Shown here: in pieces, positions 8,901 through 17,584 of the stretch
Position numbering within the stretch: position 1 is the stretch's first letter
Layout: every line of letters starts with the position of its first letter
NCBI RefSeq assembly: GCF_000633355.1
Contig: NZ_AYMQ01000105.1
Location: 43,550 to 107,549 of the forward strand
DNA: 64,000 nt
Reading direction: 5' to 3'
From: Serratia sp. H1w
GTDB taxonomy: Bacteria; Pseudomonadota; Gammaproteobacteria; Enterobacterales; Enterobacteriaceae
Notes under the pieces: model-generated
Databases searched by the model: none
What the model was told of the DNA's origin: nothing
What the model saw: the letters and a program-made list of their open reading frames with translations, nothing else
Translations under genes and position numbers: made by a program

Positions 8901-10355
8901 TTAATTCTCTGTCACCGCAACGATCGCCTGGCACAGCCGGGCGATCCCTTCCGTAATCAGTTCCGGCGTATTGGCGGCAAAATTCAACCGCAGTCCATGT
9001 GCACCATGCTGTTCCTCGACATAGAAACATTCGCCACGGGCAAAGGTGACGCCCTGTTGCCAGGAGATTGGCATCAACTGGGCGGTGCTAACGGTTGGCG
9101 GTAATTGCAGCCAGATGAACAATCCCCCCTCAGGGATTTCAAACCGACAGCCCGGTGGCAGATGCTCGTTTAACGCCGTCACCATGGCATCACGATGCTG
9201 GCGGTACATTCTTCCCGCTCGGCGCAGCTGCTTGTCGTAGCTCCCGACGGTAACAAACGCGTCCAGTGCGCGCTGGATCAGGTTGGAGCTGGTAAAGCTG
9301 TCGACGTGCTTGAGCCGGGAAAATTGCAGATAGTGCTCACTGTCCGCCACCAGATAACCAATGCGCATGCTGGGCAGCAGCATTTTGGAAAAGGTACTGA
9401 CGTAGATCACCGTGCCCGCGGGGGCCATGGAGCGCAGTGACGGCAGGCTTTTGCCGTTGTAACGCAGATCGCCGACAAAATCGTCTTCCAGGATCACGAT
9501 CCCGGCCTGCTGAGCCAACGCCAGCAAACGGCGACGGCGGGCTTCGCTCATACAGCGCCCGGTAGGGTTATTGAAATTGGGGATGGTATAGATCATTTTC
9601 GGCTGGTGCCGGGCGATCAGCTCCGGCAGTTGCTCAACGCACATGCCGTGGCGATCGCTGGGTACCGCAACAATGTTGATCTGGTGCAGGCGCAGCAACC
9701 CTAGAGCTTCGGCATAGGTAGGCTCTTCGACAATCACCGTATCCCCCGGACGTAATAACGTCTGGAAAATCAGGCTGATGGCATGCTGTGAACCGTTGGT
9801 GATCAGCACCTGCTCGGCACGGGTGGGAATACCTTGTGCCGTCAGGATCCGGCCCAGCGTGTCGCGCAGCGGATAGTAACCACAGTAGTCGCCGTAGCTG
9901 AAGGCCTCTTCCGCATGACGACTGAGGATGGACAGCAGGATCTTGCGAAATGCCTCCAGTGGGAACACTTTGGGGCTGCCGACGCCCGCGGCAAAGTTGA
10001 TGATGTGCTCCGGCAAGGGAATATCGGGATAGCCGTCCAGCCGGGAAGTGGTGGTGGTGAAGCGATCGGCTGGAAATAGCTCGCTGGATGCTGGCCGCTG
10101 CCGCAGTGGGGCAGGTTGCAGGTGTCGGACATAAGCACCGCTGCCACGCCGCTGTTGCAACAACCCCTTGGCCGTCAGCTCGGCGTAGGCACTTTCCACC
10201 GTCAGGCGGCTGACCGAAAGCTCGGCAGCCAGACTGCGCGTTGATGGCAATTTATCGCCATCGGCAAAGGTGCCGCCAAGAATGGCGCGGCGCAGCGCTT
10301 CTTCGATTTGTAGATACAGTGGGATGTCCTGCTGACGATCCAGTGGAATGTGCAT
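8901..10355 (-). CDS. MocR-type PLP-dependent transcriptional regulator
   Basis: The protein has 484 residues: a GntR winged helix (about 10-75, LPSTRSLAAELSVSRLTVES), a short basic/Pro linker, and an aminotransferase I/II domain (about 115-475) with the PLP-lysine motif STFSKMLLPSMRIGYL and the ILEDDFVGDLRYNG segment. The start at 10355 (MHIPLDRQQDIPLYLQ) fits the family. It is divergent from a DMT-family exporter gene, a common pairing in which the regulator controls export of an amino-acid-like compound. It is not closely similar to the other MocR protein in the window, so it is not a recent duplicate. Confidence 0.87.
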   Translation of the reverse strand: MHIPLDRQQDIPLYLQIEEALRRAILGGTFADGDKLPSTRSLAAELSVSRLTVESAYAELTAKGLLQQRRGSGAYVRHLQPAPLRQRPASSELFPADRFTTTTSRLDGYPDIPLPEHIINFAAGVGSPKVFPLEAFRKILLSILSRHAEEAFSYGDYCGYYPLRDTLGRILTAQGIPTRAEQVLITNGSQHAISLIFQTLLRPGDTVIVEEPTYAEALGLLRLHQINIVAVPSDRHGMCVEQLPELIARHQPKMIYTIPNFNNPTGRCMSEARRRRLLALAQQAGIVILEDDFVGDLRYNGKSLPSLRSMAPAGTVIYVSTFSKMLLPSMRIGYLVADSEHYLQFSRLKHVDSFTSSNLIQRALDAFVTVGSYDKQLRRAGRMYRQHRDAMVTALNEHLPPGCRFEIPEGGLFIWLQLPPTVSTAQLMPISWQQGVTFARGECFYVEEQHGAHGLRLNFAANTPELITEGIARLCQAIVAVTEN

Positions 10356-10421
10356 AAATTGGCCCGGTCGGTAAGCTTAATTTTCACTATATCCCAGTGT
10401 AACAAGGCTTAACAAAGAGAA

Positions 10422-10453
10422 AAGTGGCCTGCATAACATCGCAGTGAAGTGGC
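10422..10453. promoter_or_regulatory. Direct repeat AAGTGGC, possible MocR site
   Basis: AAGTGGC occurs at 10422-10428 and again at 10447-10453, 25 bases apart, between the divergent MocR gene and the DMT exporter. MocR proteins often bind two half-sites in direct orientation. Only position and repetition support this. Confidence 0.25.
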
Positions 10454-10523
10454 TATGGTGGCAAAATCTGGCCGCGTTAAACTCTTCGCCAGATAATCAA
10501 GCGCTGGAATTTTAGAGGGTGTT

Positions 10524-11510
10524 ATGTCGTTACCGTCGGGTGTTGTAGCAGAACCGGTTGTGGTCAGTGGTGGGCTCCTACGGGGAGCAAACCAGGGTTA
10601 TGTCATCGCCATTATCAGCGCCATGCTGCTGGCTTTCACCGCCATCATCATCCGTGCGTTGACCGAGTATTACCATCTGCCAACTTTTGTATTGGCCTTT
10701 TGGCGTGCAGCCTTGGTAGCTCTGGTGCTATTGCCGCTGTTACTGTTGTTCAAACCGCAATGGGCACAGCTACGGCTTGAGCAAGTGCCGTTCTACGCGG
10801 GCTATGGTTTGCTATTGGCGCTGTTTAACAGCTTATGGACGCTCTCGGTGGCGCTCAATGGTGCCTCAGTGGCCACCATTCTGACCTACTGCTCGGTCGG
10901 TTTTACCGTATTTCTGGGGTGGATGCTGTACAACGAACGCCTCAGCCTGCGTGAGCTGCTGGTGATCCTAGTCAGCCTGGGTGGCTGCTTCCTGGTCAGT
11001 AATGGCGACAGCATGGGCAACACGCGTTTTGATCTGTTGGGGCTGATGGTCGGTATGTTGTCCGGTATCGGCTACACCTTGTATACCCTCGGCGGACGCA
11101 TCGCCAGCGAGCGGCGTTACCCGGTGTGGAACACGATCCTCTACGTGTTTGGCTTTTCCGCCGCCTATCAGTGGTTGTTCAACACTTTACTGACGTTGTT
11201 CCCAATGGCCGCTTTTCAGGGGATGGCCGGCGATTTGTGGTTCCTTTCGCAGGGGGCACAGGGCATTCAGTGGAGTGGTTGGCTGCTGTTGGTTACGCTG
11301 GCCGCCGGGCCAACGCTGCTGGGCTTTGGCCTGTACAATATCAGCCTGAAAACCATGCCGTTGGCGGTGGCCAACCTGATCCTGTCGCTGGAGTTGGTGT
11401 TCACCGCAGTGATTGCCTATTTCCTGTTGGGGGAAAACATGAACCAATTGCAGCTGTTGGGCAGCGCACTGGTGATGGGCGGGGTATTGATGCTGAGAAA
11501 GTCGGCTTAA
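10524..11510 (+). CDS. EamA/DMT-superfamily inner-membrane exporter
   Basis: A 328-residue, ten-helix protein with two EamA repeats (about 28-158 and 170-320). The first begins YVIAIISAMLLAFTAIIIRAL after a 25-residue polar leader and the second begins LVMLSGIGYTLYTLGGRIASE-like near residue 175. DMT proteins of this type export amino acids or other metabolites, but some import. It is divergent from a MocR regulator, which likely induces it. Start ATG at 10524 has GAGGGT upstream. The substrate is unknown. An 11-base inverted repeat begins seven bases after the stop. Confidence 0.82.
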   Translation: MSLPSGVVAEPVVVSGGLLRGANQGYVIAIISAMLLAFTAIIIRALTEYYHLPTFVLAFWRAALVALVLLPLLLLFKPQWAQLRLEQVPFYAGYGLLLALFNSLWTLSVALNGASVATILTYCSVGFTVFLGWMLYNERLSLRELLVILVSLGGCFLVSNGDSMGNTRFDLLGLMVGMLSGIGYTLYTLGGRIASERRYPVWNTILYVFGFSAAYQWLFNTLLTLFPMAAFQGMAGDLWFLSQGAQGIQWSGWLLLVTLAAGPTLLGFGLYNISLKTMPLAVANLILSLELVFTAVIAYFLLGENMNQLQLLGSALVMGGVLMLRKSA

Positions 11511-11516
11511 GCTTGG

Positions 11517-11568
11517 TTTTCTGCACCGGTTTGCTATCATTGGCAGCGCAACAGAAAGGTGCAGAAAA
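11517..11568. repeat. 11-base inverted repeat after DMT exporter
   Basis: TTTTCTGCACC (11517-11527) pairs perfectly with GGTGCAGAAAA (11558-11568) across a 30-base loop. It could form a stem in the 3' end of the exporter mRNA or be a binding site upstream of the acetyltransferase gene. A second perfect inverted repeat, GGCAGTGT/ACACTGCC (11613-11620 and 11635-11642), follows with a T-rich loop. Confidence 0.55.
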
Positions 11569-11690
11569 TGACTCTCAATCCCAGGTTAAAACGAGCGCTT
11601 ATCGCTTAATCAGGCAGTGTTTTTTGAACAGAAGACACTGCCACCGACATCATGTTCCGTGGCTCTTATTACTTATCAAGAGAAGATGCC

Positions 11691-12320
11691 ATGTCTGAAA
11701 AACACTGGTCACAAATCGAATTACTCCACCAGACGGTAACCAACCCCAATATTCTGGTTAAAGGAACCCACAGTTATTACAGCCATTGCTGGGATAACGG
11801 TTTTGAACGTTCTGTTGTGCGTTATTTGCATGGCGATGCGGTCAGTCAACAGTGGGAACCGCTGGGGCCGCTAGATCAATTGCATATTGGCGATTATGTC
11901 TGCATTGCTGCCGAGGCGGTGATCCTGATGGGCGGCAATCATACCCATCGTATCGACTGGTTGAGCCTCTATCCCTTTATGGAAACCATTCAGGCTGCTT
12001 ACTTGCCGAAAGGTGATACTCGCCTTGGCGATGGCTGTTGGATCGGGATGCGCGCCATGCTGATGCCGGGAGTCACGATTGGTGAAGGTGCTGTGGTTGC
12101 CGCCGGTAGTGTGGTAACTGCGGATGTCGAACCCTATACGATCGTGGGCGGCAATCCTGCCCGGATGATTAAGCGGCGATTCTCCCCGGAGACCATCGCG
12201 CGTTTACTCGCGTTGCATCTATACGATTTGCCCGCTGAGGCGTTCGCCAGCATCCAGCCACGGTTGGCCAGCGATGATATTACGGCCCTGGAGCGGGCGC
12301 TTGAGGGGGTAAATAAATAA
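11691..12320 (+). CDS. CatB/Vat-type hexapeptide-repeat acetyltransferase
   Basis: This 209-residue protein is a left-handed beta-helix acyltransferase of the xenobiotic acetyltransferase family. The segment IGDYVCIAAEAVILMGGNHTHRIDWLSLYPF carries the catalytic His of the GGNHTH motif, and hexapeptide repeats follow (DGCWIGMRAMLMPGVTIGEGAVVAAGSVVT), with the family ending VGGNPARMIKRRF. Members acetylate chloramphenicol (CatB) or streptogramin A (Vat) from acetyl-CoA, but chromosomal copies in enterobacteria often have unknown natural substrates. An upstream ATG at 11652 exists; 11691 is preferred because AAGAGAAG sits at good distance and the family starts there. Resistance is possible, not shown. 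Confidence 0.83.
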   Translation: MSEKHWSQIELLHQTVTNPNILVKGTHSYYSHCWDNGFERSVVRYLHGDAVSQQWEPLGPLDQLHIGDYVCIAAEAVILMGGNHTHRIDWLSLYPFMETIQAAYLPKGDTRLGDGCWIGMRAMLMPGVTIGEGAVVAAGSVVTADVEPYTIVGGNPARMIKRRFSPETIARLLALHLYDLPAEAFASIQPRLASDDITALERALEGVNK

Positions 12321-12325
12321 TAAGC

Positions 12326-12346
12326 CGGGCGGGTTAACCCCGCCCG
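12326..12346. terminator. Bidirectional terminator-like hairpin
   Basis: CGGGCGGG and CCCGCCCG flank a five-base TTAAC loop, between the convergent acetyltransferase and tctA genes. The run of T after it is short (ATTTAG), so termination is probable but not certain. Confidence 0.65.
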
Positions 12347-12352
12347 ATTTAG

Positions 12353-13873
12353 TTACTCGATCTCCGTTGCTTCACCGCTGATACGGCGCTGCTTGCGGAG
12401 TTTGCGCAGCAACGGTGGTAGCACCAGTACGGCAACGGCCAGCACCAACAGGCATTGGGCAATGGTGCTGCTCCACAGGATGCCATATTCCCCGTTACTG
12501 ATAGACAACGCCCGACGCAGGTTCTGTTCCAGCATTTCTCCCAGCACAAACCCCAGGATCAACGGCGACATCGGAAAGTGCATCTTGCGCAGGATGTAGC
12601 CAAACACCCCAAGCCCCACCATTAACAGCAGATCGAAGGTGGTGCTGTGCACCGCATAGACCCCAACGGCGGAAACGGCGGCAATCGCCGGTACCAGGAA
12701 CCACAGCGGTACAGTCAGCATACGGGTGAACAGGCCGATCAGTGGAATGTTCATGATCAACAGCATGACGTTGGCGATCAGCAGTGCGGCGATCAATCCC
12801 CAAACGATATCCGGCTGTTCGGTGAACATTGCCGGGCCAGGGGTGATGTTATATAGCGTCAATGCGCCCATCATCACCGCAGTGGTCCCTGAACCTGGTA
12901 CACCAAGGGTCAGCATCGGGATAAATGAACCGCAGGCGGAAGCGTTATTGGCGGCCTCCGGCGCGGCGACGCCACGGATGTCTCCCTTGCCGAATGATTC
13001 GCTGTTGCCACTGATACGCTTCTCCGTCATATAGGTGAGCGCACTGGCAATGGTCGCCCCGGCACCGGGCAGAATACCGACGAAGAAACCGACAAAGGAG
13101 GAACGCAGGGTGGGGCCTACGCACTCGGCAGCTTCTTTGTGGTTAAACAGCATACGACCGGTTTTGCGGATCAGTTTCTGGCCCGTGCTGGTACTCTCCA
13201 GCATCAGCAGGATCTCACTGACCGAGAACAGCCCGATCACCACCACGATAAACTGAATGCCGTCGGAGAGGTGCACGCTGTCAAAGGTGAAGCGATAAAC
13301 GCCGGTATTCGCGTCCACTCCTACTGTGGCCAGCCCCAGGCCGATCAGGGCTGCCAGCAGGGATTTCAGCGGGTTCTGGCTCATCATGCTGCCAAGGCAG
13401 GCAATGGCAAACACCATCAGGGCAAAATATTCTGCTGGACCAAATGCCAATGACCAGTGGGCCAGTATCGGAGCAAACAGGATAATACCGACAATGGCAA
13501 TCAGTGAACCAATAAAGGAACTGACTGCGGAGATCGACAATGCAACACCTGCGCGACCCTGTTGGGCCATAGGGTAGCCATCTAGTGCGGTCATGATCGC
13601 GGCCGCATCTCCCGGTACGTTGAGCAGGATCGAGGAGATCCTTCCGCCGTATTCACAGCCGATATACACCGTGGCCAGCAGGATCAGGGCCGACTCTGGG
13701 GGTAATTTCAGGGCAAAAGCCAGTGGTAACAGGATTGCCACGCCGTTGATTGGGCCAAGGCCCGGCAGCAGCCCGACGATGGTACCCACAAAGCAGCCGA
13801 TCAGGGCAATCATCAGGTTCTGGGGCAGCAGTGCCACTTCGAACCCTTGTGATAAATACATCCAGGTTTCCAT
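12353..13873 (-). CDS. tctA: Tripartite tricarboxylate transporter, large permease TctA
   Basis: A 506-residue protein with about twelve membrane segments. The first conserved block VGLLPGLGPINGVAILLPL and the second, SSFVGFFVGILPGAGATIAS, are the repeated glycine-rich signatures of TctA, and PEAANNASACGSFIPML is also typical. It works in the inner membrane with TctB and the periplasmic binding protein TctC to import citrate or another tricarboxylate with a cation. ATG 13873 (METWMYLSQGF) is chosen over 13897 because GGGAG lies just upstream. It is the last gene of tctCBA, 11 bases after tctB. Confidence 0.92.
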   Translation of the reverse strand: METWMYLSQGFEVALLPQNLMIALIGCFVGTIVGLLPGLGPINGVAILLPLAFALKLPPESALILLATVYIGCEYGGRISSILLNVPGDAAAIMTALDGYPMAQQGRAGVALSISAVSSFIGSLIAIVGIILFAPILAHWSLAFGPAEYFALMVFAIACLGSMMSQNPLKSLLAALIGLGLATVGVDANTGVYRFTFDSVHLSDGIQFIVVVIGLFSVSEILLMLESTSTGQKLIRKTGRMLFNHKEAAECVGPTLRSSFVGFFVGILPGAGATIASALTYMTEKRISGNSESFGKGDIRGVAAPEAANNASACGSFIPMLTLGVPGSGTTAVMMGALTLYNITPGPAMFTEQPDIVWGLIAALLIANVMLLIMNIPLIGLFTRMLTVPLWFLVPAIAAVSAVGVYAVHSTTFDLLLMVGLGVFGYILRKMHFPMSPLILGFVLGEMLEQNLRRALSISNGEYGILWSSTIAQCLLVLAVAVLVLPPLLRKLRKQRRISGEATEIE

Positions 13874-13884
13874 TATCGCTCCCG

Positions 13885-14316
13885 TTAGCTCAGCCAAACG
13901 CCAAGTGGCAGTGTGACATCGAGTAAATAATCAAAGGCGTAGAACAGCGTCACGCCCATTACCACGCCTGAGATCAACGCGGCTTTGATACTGGCCTGGA
14001 ACAACAGGCCGATGCTGAACGTCAGCAGGGCCGTTGCCAGCGGGAAGCCGAGCCACTCAAATCCCCAGGCGTACAGCACCAGGGTGATCACCAGTACCAG
14101 CAAACGTTGCAGCACTTTGTGATGTGGCCACTCGACCCACTGCGGCTGACGTAACAACAAGAGTGCGGCACACAGGGACATCAGGCTTAAAATGGTCAAC
14201 GGGAAGGGGCGTGGCCCCAAGGGTTCGTAACTGTATTCGCTCTGGATACCCCAACCGATAAACAGACCGCCGCCACACAGCAACAACCACAGACCCGCAA
14301 AAATACGATCGCTCAT
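13885..14316 (-). CDS. tctB: Tripartite tricarboxylate transporter, small subunit TctB
   Basis: A 143-residue protein with four membrane segments: one at the N-terminus (IFAGLWLLLCGGGLFIGWG), one in the middle and two closely spaced at the end. The size and topology are those of TctB, the small membrane partner of TctA. It starts 14 bases after the tctC stop with AGAGGT as ribosome site and ends 11 bases before tctA. TctB sequences vary widely, so the call leans on operon position. Confidence 0.88.
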   Translation of the reverse strand: MSDRIFAGLWLLLCGGGLFIGWGIQSEYSYEPLGPRPFPLTILSLMSLCAALLLLRQPQWVEWPHHKVLQRLLVLVITLVLYAWGFEWLGFPLATALLTFSIGLLFQASIKAALISGVVMGVTLFYAFDYLLDVTLPLGVWLS

Positions 14317-14330
14317 ACAATACCTCTGGG

Positions 14331-15311
14331 TTATTTGGCCAGCCCGAACGCTTTGGCCTGTTCACGGTACTGGGTAACCTGAGTTTTCACGTAGGCATCC
14401 AACTCCTTGCCGGTCAGGTTGAATTCAAACAGACCACGCAGATCGCGCTGTTGCTTGAATTCCTCGGTTGTCATCATGGTTTTGAAGGTATCTATCCACC
14501 ATTGATACTCGGCTTCGGTGACTTTGGGGCCAAGGTAGAAGCCGCGGATGATTGGCCACACCAGGTTGAACCCTTGCTCTTTGGCAGTAGGCACGTTGGC
14601 CAGTTCGCCCGGCAGGCGTTCTTCGGCATAGACGGCCAGTACCCGCAACTTATCGCCCTTCAGGTAAGGCACCATCTCGCTCAGATCGCCGGAGACCGCT
14701 TGAATGTGGTTGCCCAGCAGTGCTGTCACCGACTCGCCACCGCCTTCAAACGCCACATAGCGCATCTTGTGGGGATTGACGCCAACCTCACGGGCCAGCA
14801 GCGCGGTTTTCATCCAGTCCTGACTACCAATGGAGGCTCCGGCACCAAACACCACGCTGTTGGGATCTTTTCGGAAGGCGCTCATCAGCTCTTTCAGCGT
14901 CTTGTAAGGTGAGTCGGCGCGGACGGCGATCATGCCGTAGTCGGTACCCACAGCTGCCAGCCATTTCACATCATCCACGTTGTAACGGCCAAACTTGCCC
15001 TGTGACAGGTTCAACAGCGAACCGCCAGAAAACGCCACCATGGTGCCAAATTCTGCGGGTCGCTGGGCAACGATAGCGTTATAGGCCACCGCTCCCACGC
15101 CGCCAGGCATGTAGGTGACGCGCATCGGTTTATCAATGGCCTTGGTTTCTTGTAAGGAGATCTGGATCAGTTTGCAGGTGAGGTCGAAGCCTCCGCCGGG
15201 TTTGGCTGGGGCGATACATTCGGTGCGTTTTGGTGCTTCCACGGCGAACGCCTGGTTAGCGGCGAACAGCAGAACAGTGGTGGTAAGCGTACAGGTAATT
15301 ATTCTTTTCAT
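14331..15311 (-). CDS. tctC: Tricarboxylate-binding periplasmic protein TctC (Bug family)
   Basis: A 326-residue protein with a cleavable signal peptide (TTTVLLFAANQAFA) and a Bug-type binding fold. The N-terminal part reads CIAPAKPGGGFDLTCKLIQ, the usual ligand loop (PxxPGGGxD) of the family, and VFGAGASIGSQDWM forms a second conserved loop. It captures citrate-like ligands and hands them to TctAB. It is the first gene of tctCBA and is divergent from tctDE, which in Salmonella switches the operon on with tricarboxylates. The actual ligand in this organism is inferred from the set of genes. Confidence 0.92.
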   Translation of the reverse strand: MKRIITCTLTTTVLLFAANQAFAVEAPKRTECIAPAKPGGGFDLTCKLIQISLQETKAIDKPMRVTYMPGGVGAVAYNAIVAQRPAEFGTMVAFSGGSLLNLSQGKFGRYNVDDVKWLAAVGTDYGMIAVRADSPYKTLKELMSAFRKDPNSVVFGAGASIGSQDWMKTALLAREVGVNPHKMRYVAFEGGGESVTALLGNHIQAVSGDLSEMVPYLKGDKLRVLAVYAEERLPGELANVPTAKEQGFNLVWPIIRGFYLGPKVTEAEYQWWIDTFKTMMTTEEFKQQRDLRGLFEFNLTGKELDAYVKTQVTQYREQAKAFGLAK

Positions 15312-15388
15312 GACGTTTCCCCATCGGTTTTATTTCAGTTTGTGAGAATCCCCGCTGACACGGGGTTGCTAAATTGTTAAAACAGAAA

Positions 15389-15406
15389 CCTTTCATTTAC
15401 CTTTCA
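15389..15406. promoter_or_regulatory. Direct repeat CCTTTCA, candidate TctD box
   Basis: CCTTTCA is found at 15389-15395 and 15400-15406, 11 bases apart, in the gap between tctC and tctD. OmpR/PhoB-type regulators bind as head-to-tail dimers to direct repeats with an 11-base period, so this fits a TctD site. Confidence 0.5.
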
Positions 15407-15434
15407 GTGCCTGGGAAAGTTTACAGGATGTGAT

Positions 15435-16109
15435 ATGCGTCTCTTGTTAGTGGAAGATCACCCCGAACTGGCTCATTGGTTGCAAAAAGCGCTTACCGGT
15501 CTTGGGTTTGCGGTGGATGTCGCGATAGATGGCGTGGCGGCAGACCATCTGCTATTGAATGAGCAATATGCGCTGGTGGTGTTGGATGTGGCGCTACCGC
15601 GGCTCAACGGGCTGGAGCTGTTGGCGCGGTTGCGTAAGCGTGGTCAGGCCTTGTCAGTGTTGCTATTGACGGCCCGCACCGAGGTCGCCGATCGGGTCAA
15701 GGGGTTAAATCTGGGGGCCGATGATTACCTCACCAAGCCCTTCGAACTTGATGAGTTGGAGGCTCGCATCCGGGCGTTGCTGCGCCGCAGCGTTGGCGTG
15801 ACACAACAGGCACTGGAATTCGGTTTGCTGACTTATCACGACGAGGGCTATTTCCTGCTGGCAGAAAAACCCCTGTCGTTAACCCCCCGCGAGCTGGCGG
15901 TATTGACCACTTTGATGCTTCGCCGTGGCCGTCCGGTGGCCAAGCAACAACTGTTTGAACAAGTATTTACGCTCTCTGACGAGGCCAATCCCGAAAGCAT
16001 CGAACTTTACGTCCATCGCGTGCGTAAGAAACTCCAGGGCAGCAACGTGGCGATCGTGACGTTGCGTGGCCTGGGTTACAGCCTGGAGTTGTGTGATGAG
16101 GTGGTTTAA
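15435..16109 (+). CDS. tctD: Response regulator TctD (OmpR family)
   Basis: A 224-residue protein with a receiver domain (1-115) carrying the acidic pair Glu7-Asp8, phosphoacceptor Asp51 (VVLDVALPRLNG) and the KPFE loop, then a C-terminal winged helix (about 130-220) with LTPRELAVLTTLMLRRGRPV and the recognition part ELYVHRVRKKL. It is phosphorylated by TctE and activates the divergent tctCBA. It overlaps tctE by 14 bases. A direct repeat suited to such a protein lies just upstream. Confidence 0.9.
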   Translation: MRLLLVEDHPELAHWLQKALTGLGFAVDVAIDGVAADHLLLNEQYALVVLDVALPRLNGLELLARLRKRGQALSVLLLTARTEVADRVKGLNLGADDYLTKPFELDELEARIRALLRRSVGVTQQALEFGLLTYHDEGYFLLAEKPLSLTPRELAVLTTLMLRRGRPVAKQQLFEQVFTLSDEANPESIELYVHRVRKKLQGSNVAIVTLRGLGYSLELCDEVV

Positions 16110-17508
16110 AGCGCCGCGATCGTTGTTTAATCAGTTGCTGTTGTTCTTTGGCTTGCCATTGCTGGTGTTGGGCGGGATCTCGATCTACACCCACTATTTC
16201 AGCGCCATGCGTGCGGCAACGTTGGCCTACGATCGTACCTTGCTGGCGTCGGCACGCACGGTGGCAGAGCAGTTAGTGGTGCGAAATCAGCGGTTGGAGG
16301 TGGATGTGCCCTATGTGGTGCTGGACAGTTTCGAGCGTAATATGAACGATCGATTGTACTACCAGGTGATTTCACCCGAGGGCAAAAATATCGCGGGCTA
16401 TAACGATTTGCCCAAGATGCCGCCCTATGTTCCCCGTTCTAACCTGTATCCGGCCCTGGTACATTTTTACGATGCACACTATCGTGACCACCCTATTCGA
16501 GTAGCCGCGTTGTTCCAACCGGTCAATGAAGGTGGGGTGATGGGAATAGCGACCATACTGGTGGCGGAAACGCTGGAGTCGCGGCGCTATCTGGCACGAC
16601 AGATGCTGCTGGCGGCGTTGTTCAGTCAGGGGACGGTGGTGGTATTGACCTTGATACTGGCTTACATCTTGCTGAAAAAGCTACTGCAACCGTTGCGCAA
16701 GCTTTCCAGCATTATGCTGCGGCGCGATCCGGGGGAACTGACCCCGTTGCCGATGGTGTTGCACTGGTCGGAAATGCAGCCGCTGTTGTTGGCATTCAAT
16801 CGCTATATTGAGCGGCTGCGGTTGATGGTGGCACGTCAGGAACGCTTTAGTGCCGATGCTTCCCACCAGTTGCGTACGCCGCTCACGGTGTTGAAAACCC
16901 AGGTGGGTGTGGCATTGGCCAGTGAAAGGCCAGAACAGTGGCGTGAAAGCCTGGAAGGGATGAGCGCGACTCTGGACAGCACGTTCGCGCTGACCGATCG
17001 CCTGCTGTACCTCTCGCGGCTGAAGGCGCACGAGCATCAAGCCGAGCGTAAATTGCAGCCGGTTAATCTGGCACAGGTGCTACGCGATGCCTGTTTTTCT
17101 CGCCTGCCACAGGCCCGCAGCAAGCGGATCGATCTTGGTTATGAAGGGGTAGGCGTTTGTTGGGTGGCCGGTGAGGCGTTGCTGCTGGCGGAGCTTTGCG
17201 CCAACCTGCTGGATAACGCGCTGAAATACACTCCGGTTCGGGGAATAGTCACCGCGCGTTTGTTGATGGTGAATGAGCAGGGACTGTTGGAAATCGAAGA
17301 CAGCGGTCCGGGTATTGCTCAGGATCAGAGGGTAGCCGCGCTGCAGCCGTTTCGCCGGCTGGATAACGTCGTCGACCAGCCTGGTGCCGGATTGGGATTG
17401 GCGTTGGTAAAAGATATTACCGCTTATCACGCTACCCGCCCGGAATTACTGAGTTCTGACGTGCTAGGGGGGTTATTGGTTCGTGTAAGGTTTAAATTGC
17501 TGGATTGA
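16096..17508 (+). CDS. tctE: Sensor histidine kinase TctE
   Basis: A 470-residue inner-membrane kinase. One membrane segment is at residues 12-35, a periplasmic sensor domain runs to about 175, a second membrane segment follows (LAALFSQGTVVVLTLILAYILL), then a HAMP-like linker, a HisKA domain with the phosphorylated His257 (ADASHQLRTPLTVLKTQ), and an ATPase domain with N box (LLDNALKYT) and G boxes (DSGPGI, GAGLGLALV). Start ATG 16096 (MRWFKAPRS) lies inside the tctD 3' end. It senses tricarboxylates in characterised relatives. Confidence 0.9.
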   Translation: MRWFKAPRSLFNQLLLFFGLPLLVLGGISIYTHYFSAMRAATLAYDRTLLASARTVAEQLVVRNQRLEVDVPYVVLDSFERNMNDRLYYQVISPEGKNIAGYNDLPKMPPYVPRSNLYPALVHFYDAHYRDHPIRVAALFQPVNEGGVMGIATILVAETLESRRYLARQMLLAALFSQGTVVVLTLILAYILLKKLLQPLRKLSSIMLRRDPGELTPLPMVLHWSEMQPLLLAFNRYIERLRLMVARQERFSADASHQLRTPLTVLKTQVGVALASERPEQWRESLEGMSATLDSTFALTDRLLYLSRLKAHEHQAERKLQPVNLAQVLRDACFSRLPQARSKRIDLGYEGVGVCWVAGEALLLAELCANLLDNALKYTPVRGIVTARLLMVNEQGLLEIEDSGPGIAQDQRVAALQPFRRLDNVVDQPGAGLGLALVKDITAYHATRPELLSSDVLGGLLVRVRFKLLD

Positions 17509-17544
17509 TAGGGATTAATGGAGTCAAACCGTGGCACGTTCAGT

Positions 17545-17579
17545 CCCCTCTCCCTGTGGGAGAGGGTTAGGGTGAGGGG
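17545..17579. repeat. REP-like palindromic repeat, copy 3
   Basis: CCCCTCTCCC-TGT-GGGAGAGGG is a nearly perfect stem followed by TTAGGGTGAGGGG. It lies between convergent tctE and a DMT transporter gene, ending five bases before the latter's stop codon. Confidence 0.85.
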
Positions 17580-17584
17580 TTGCC

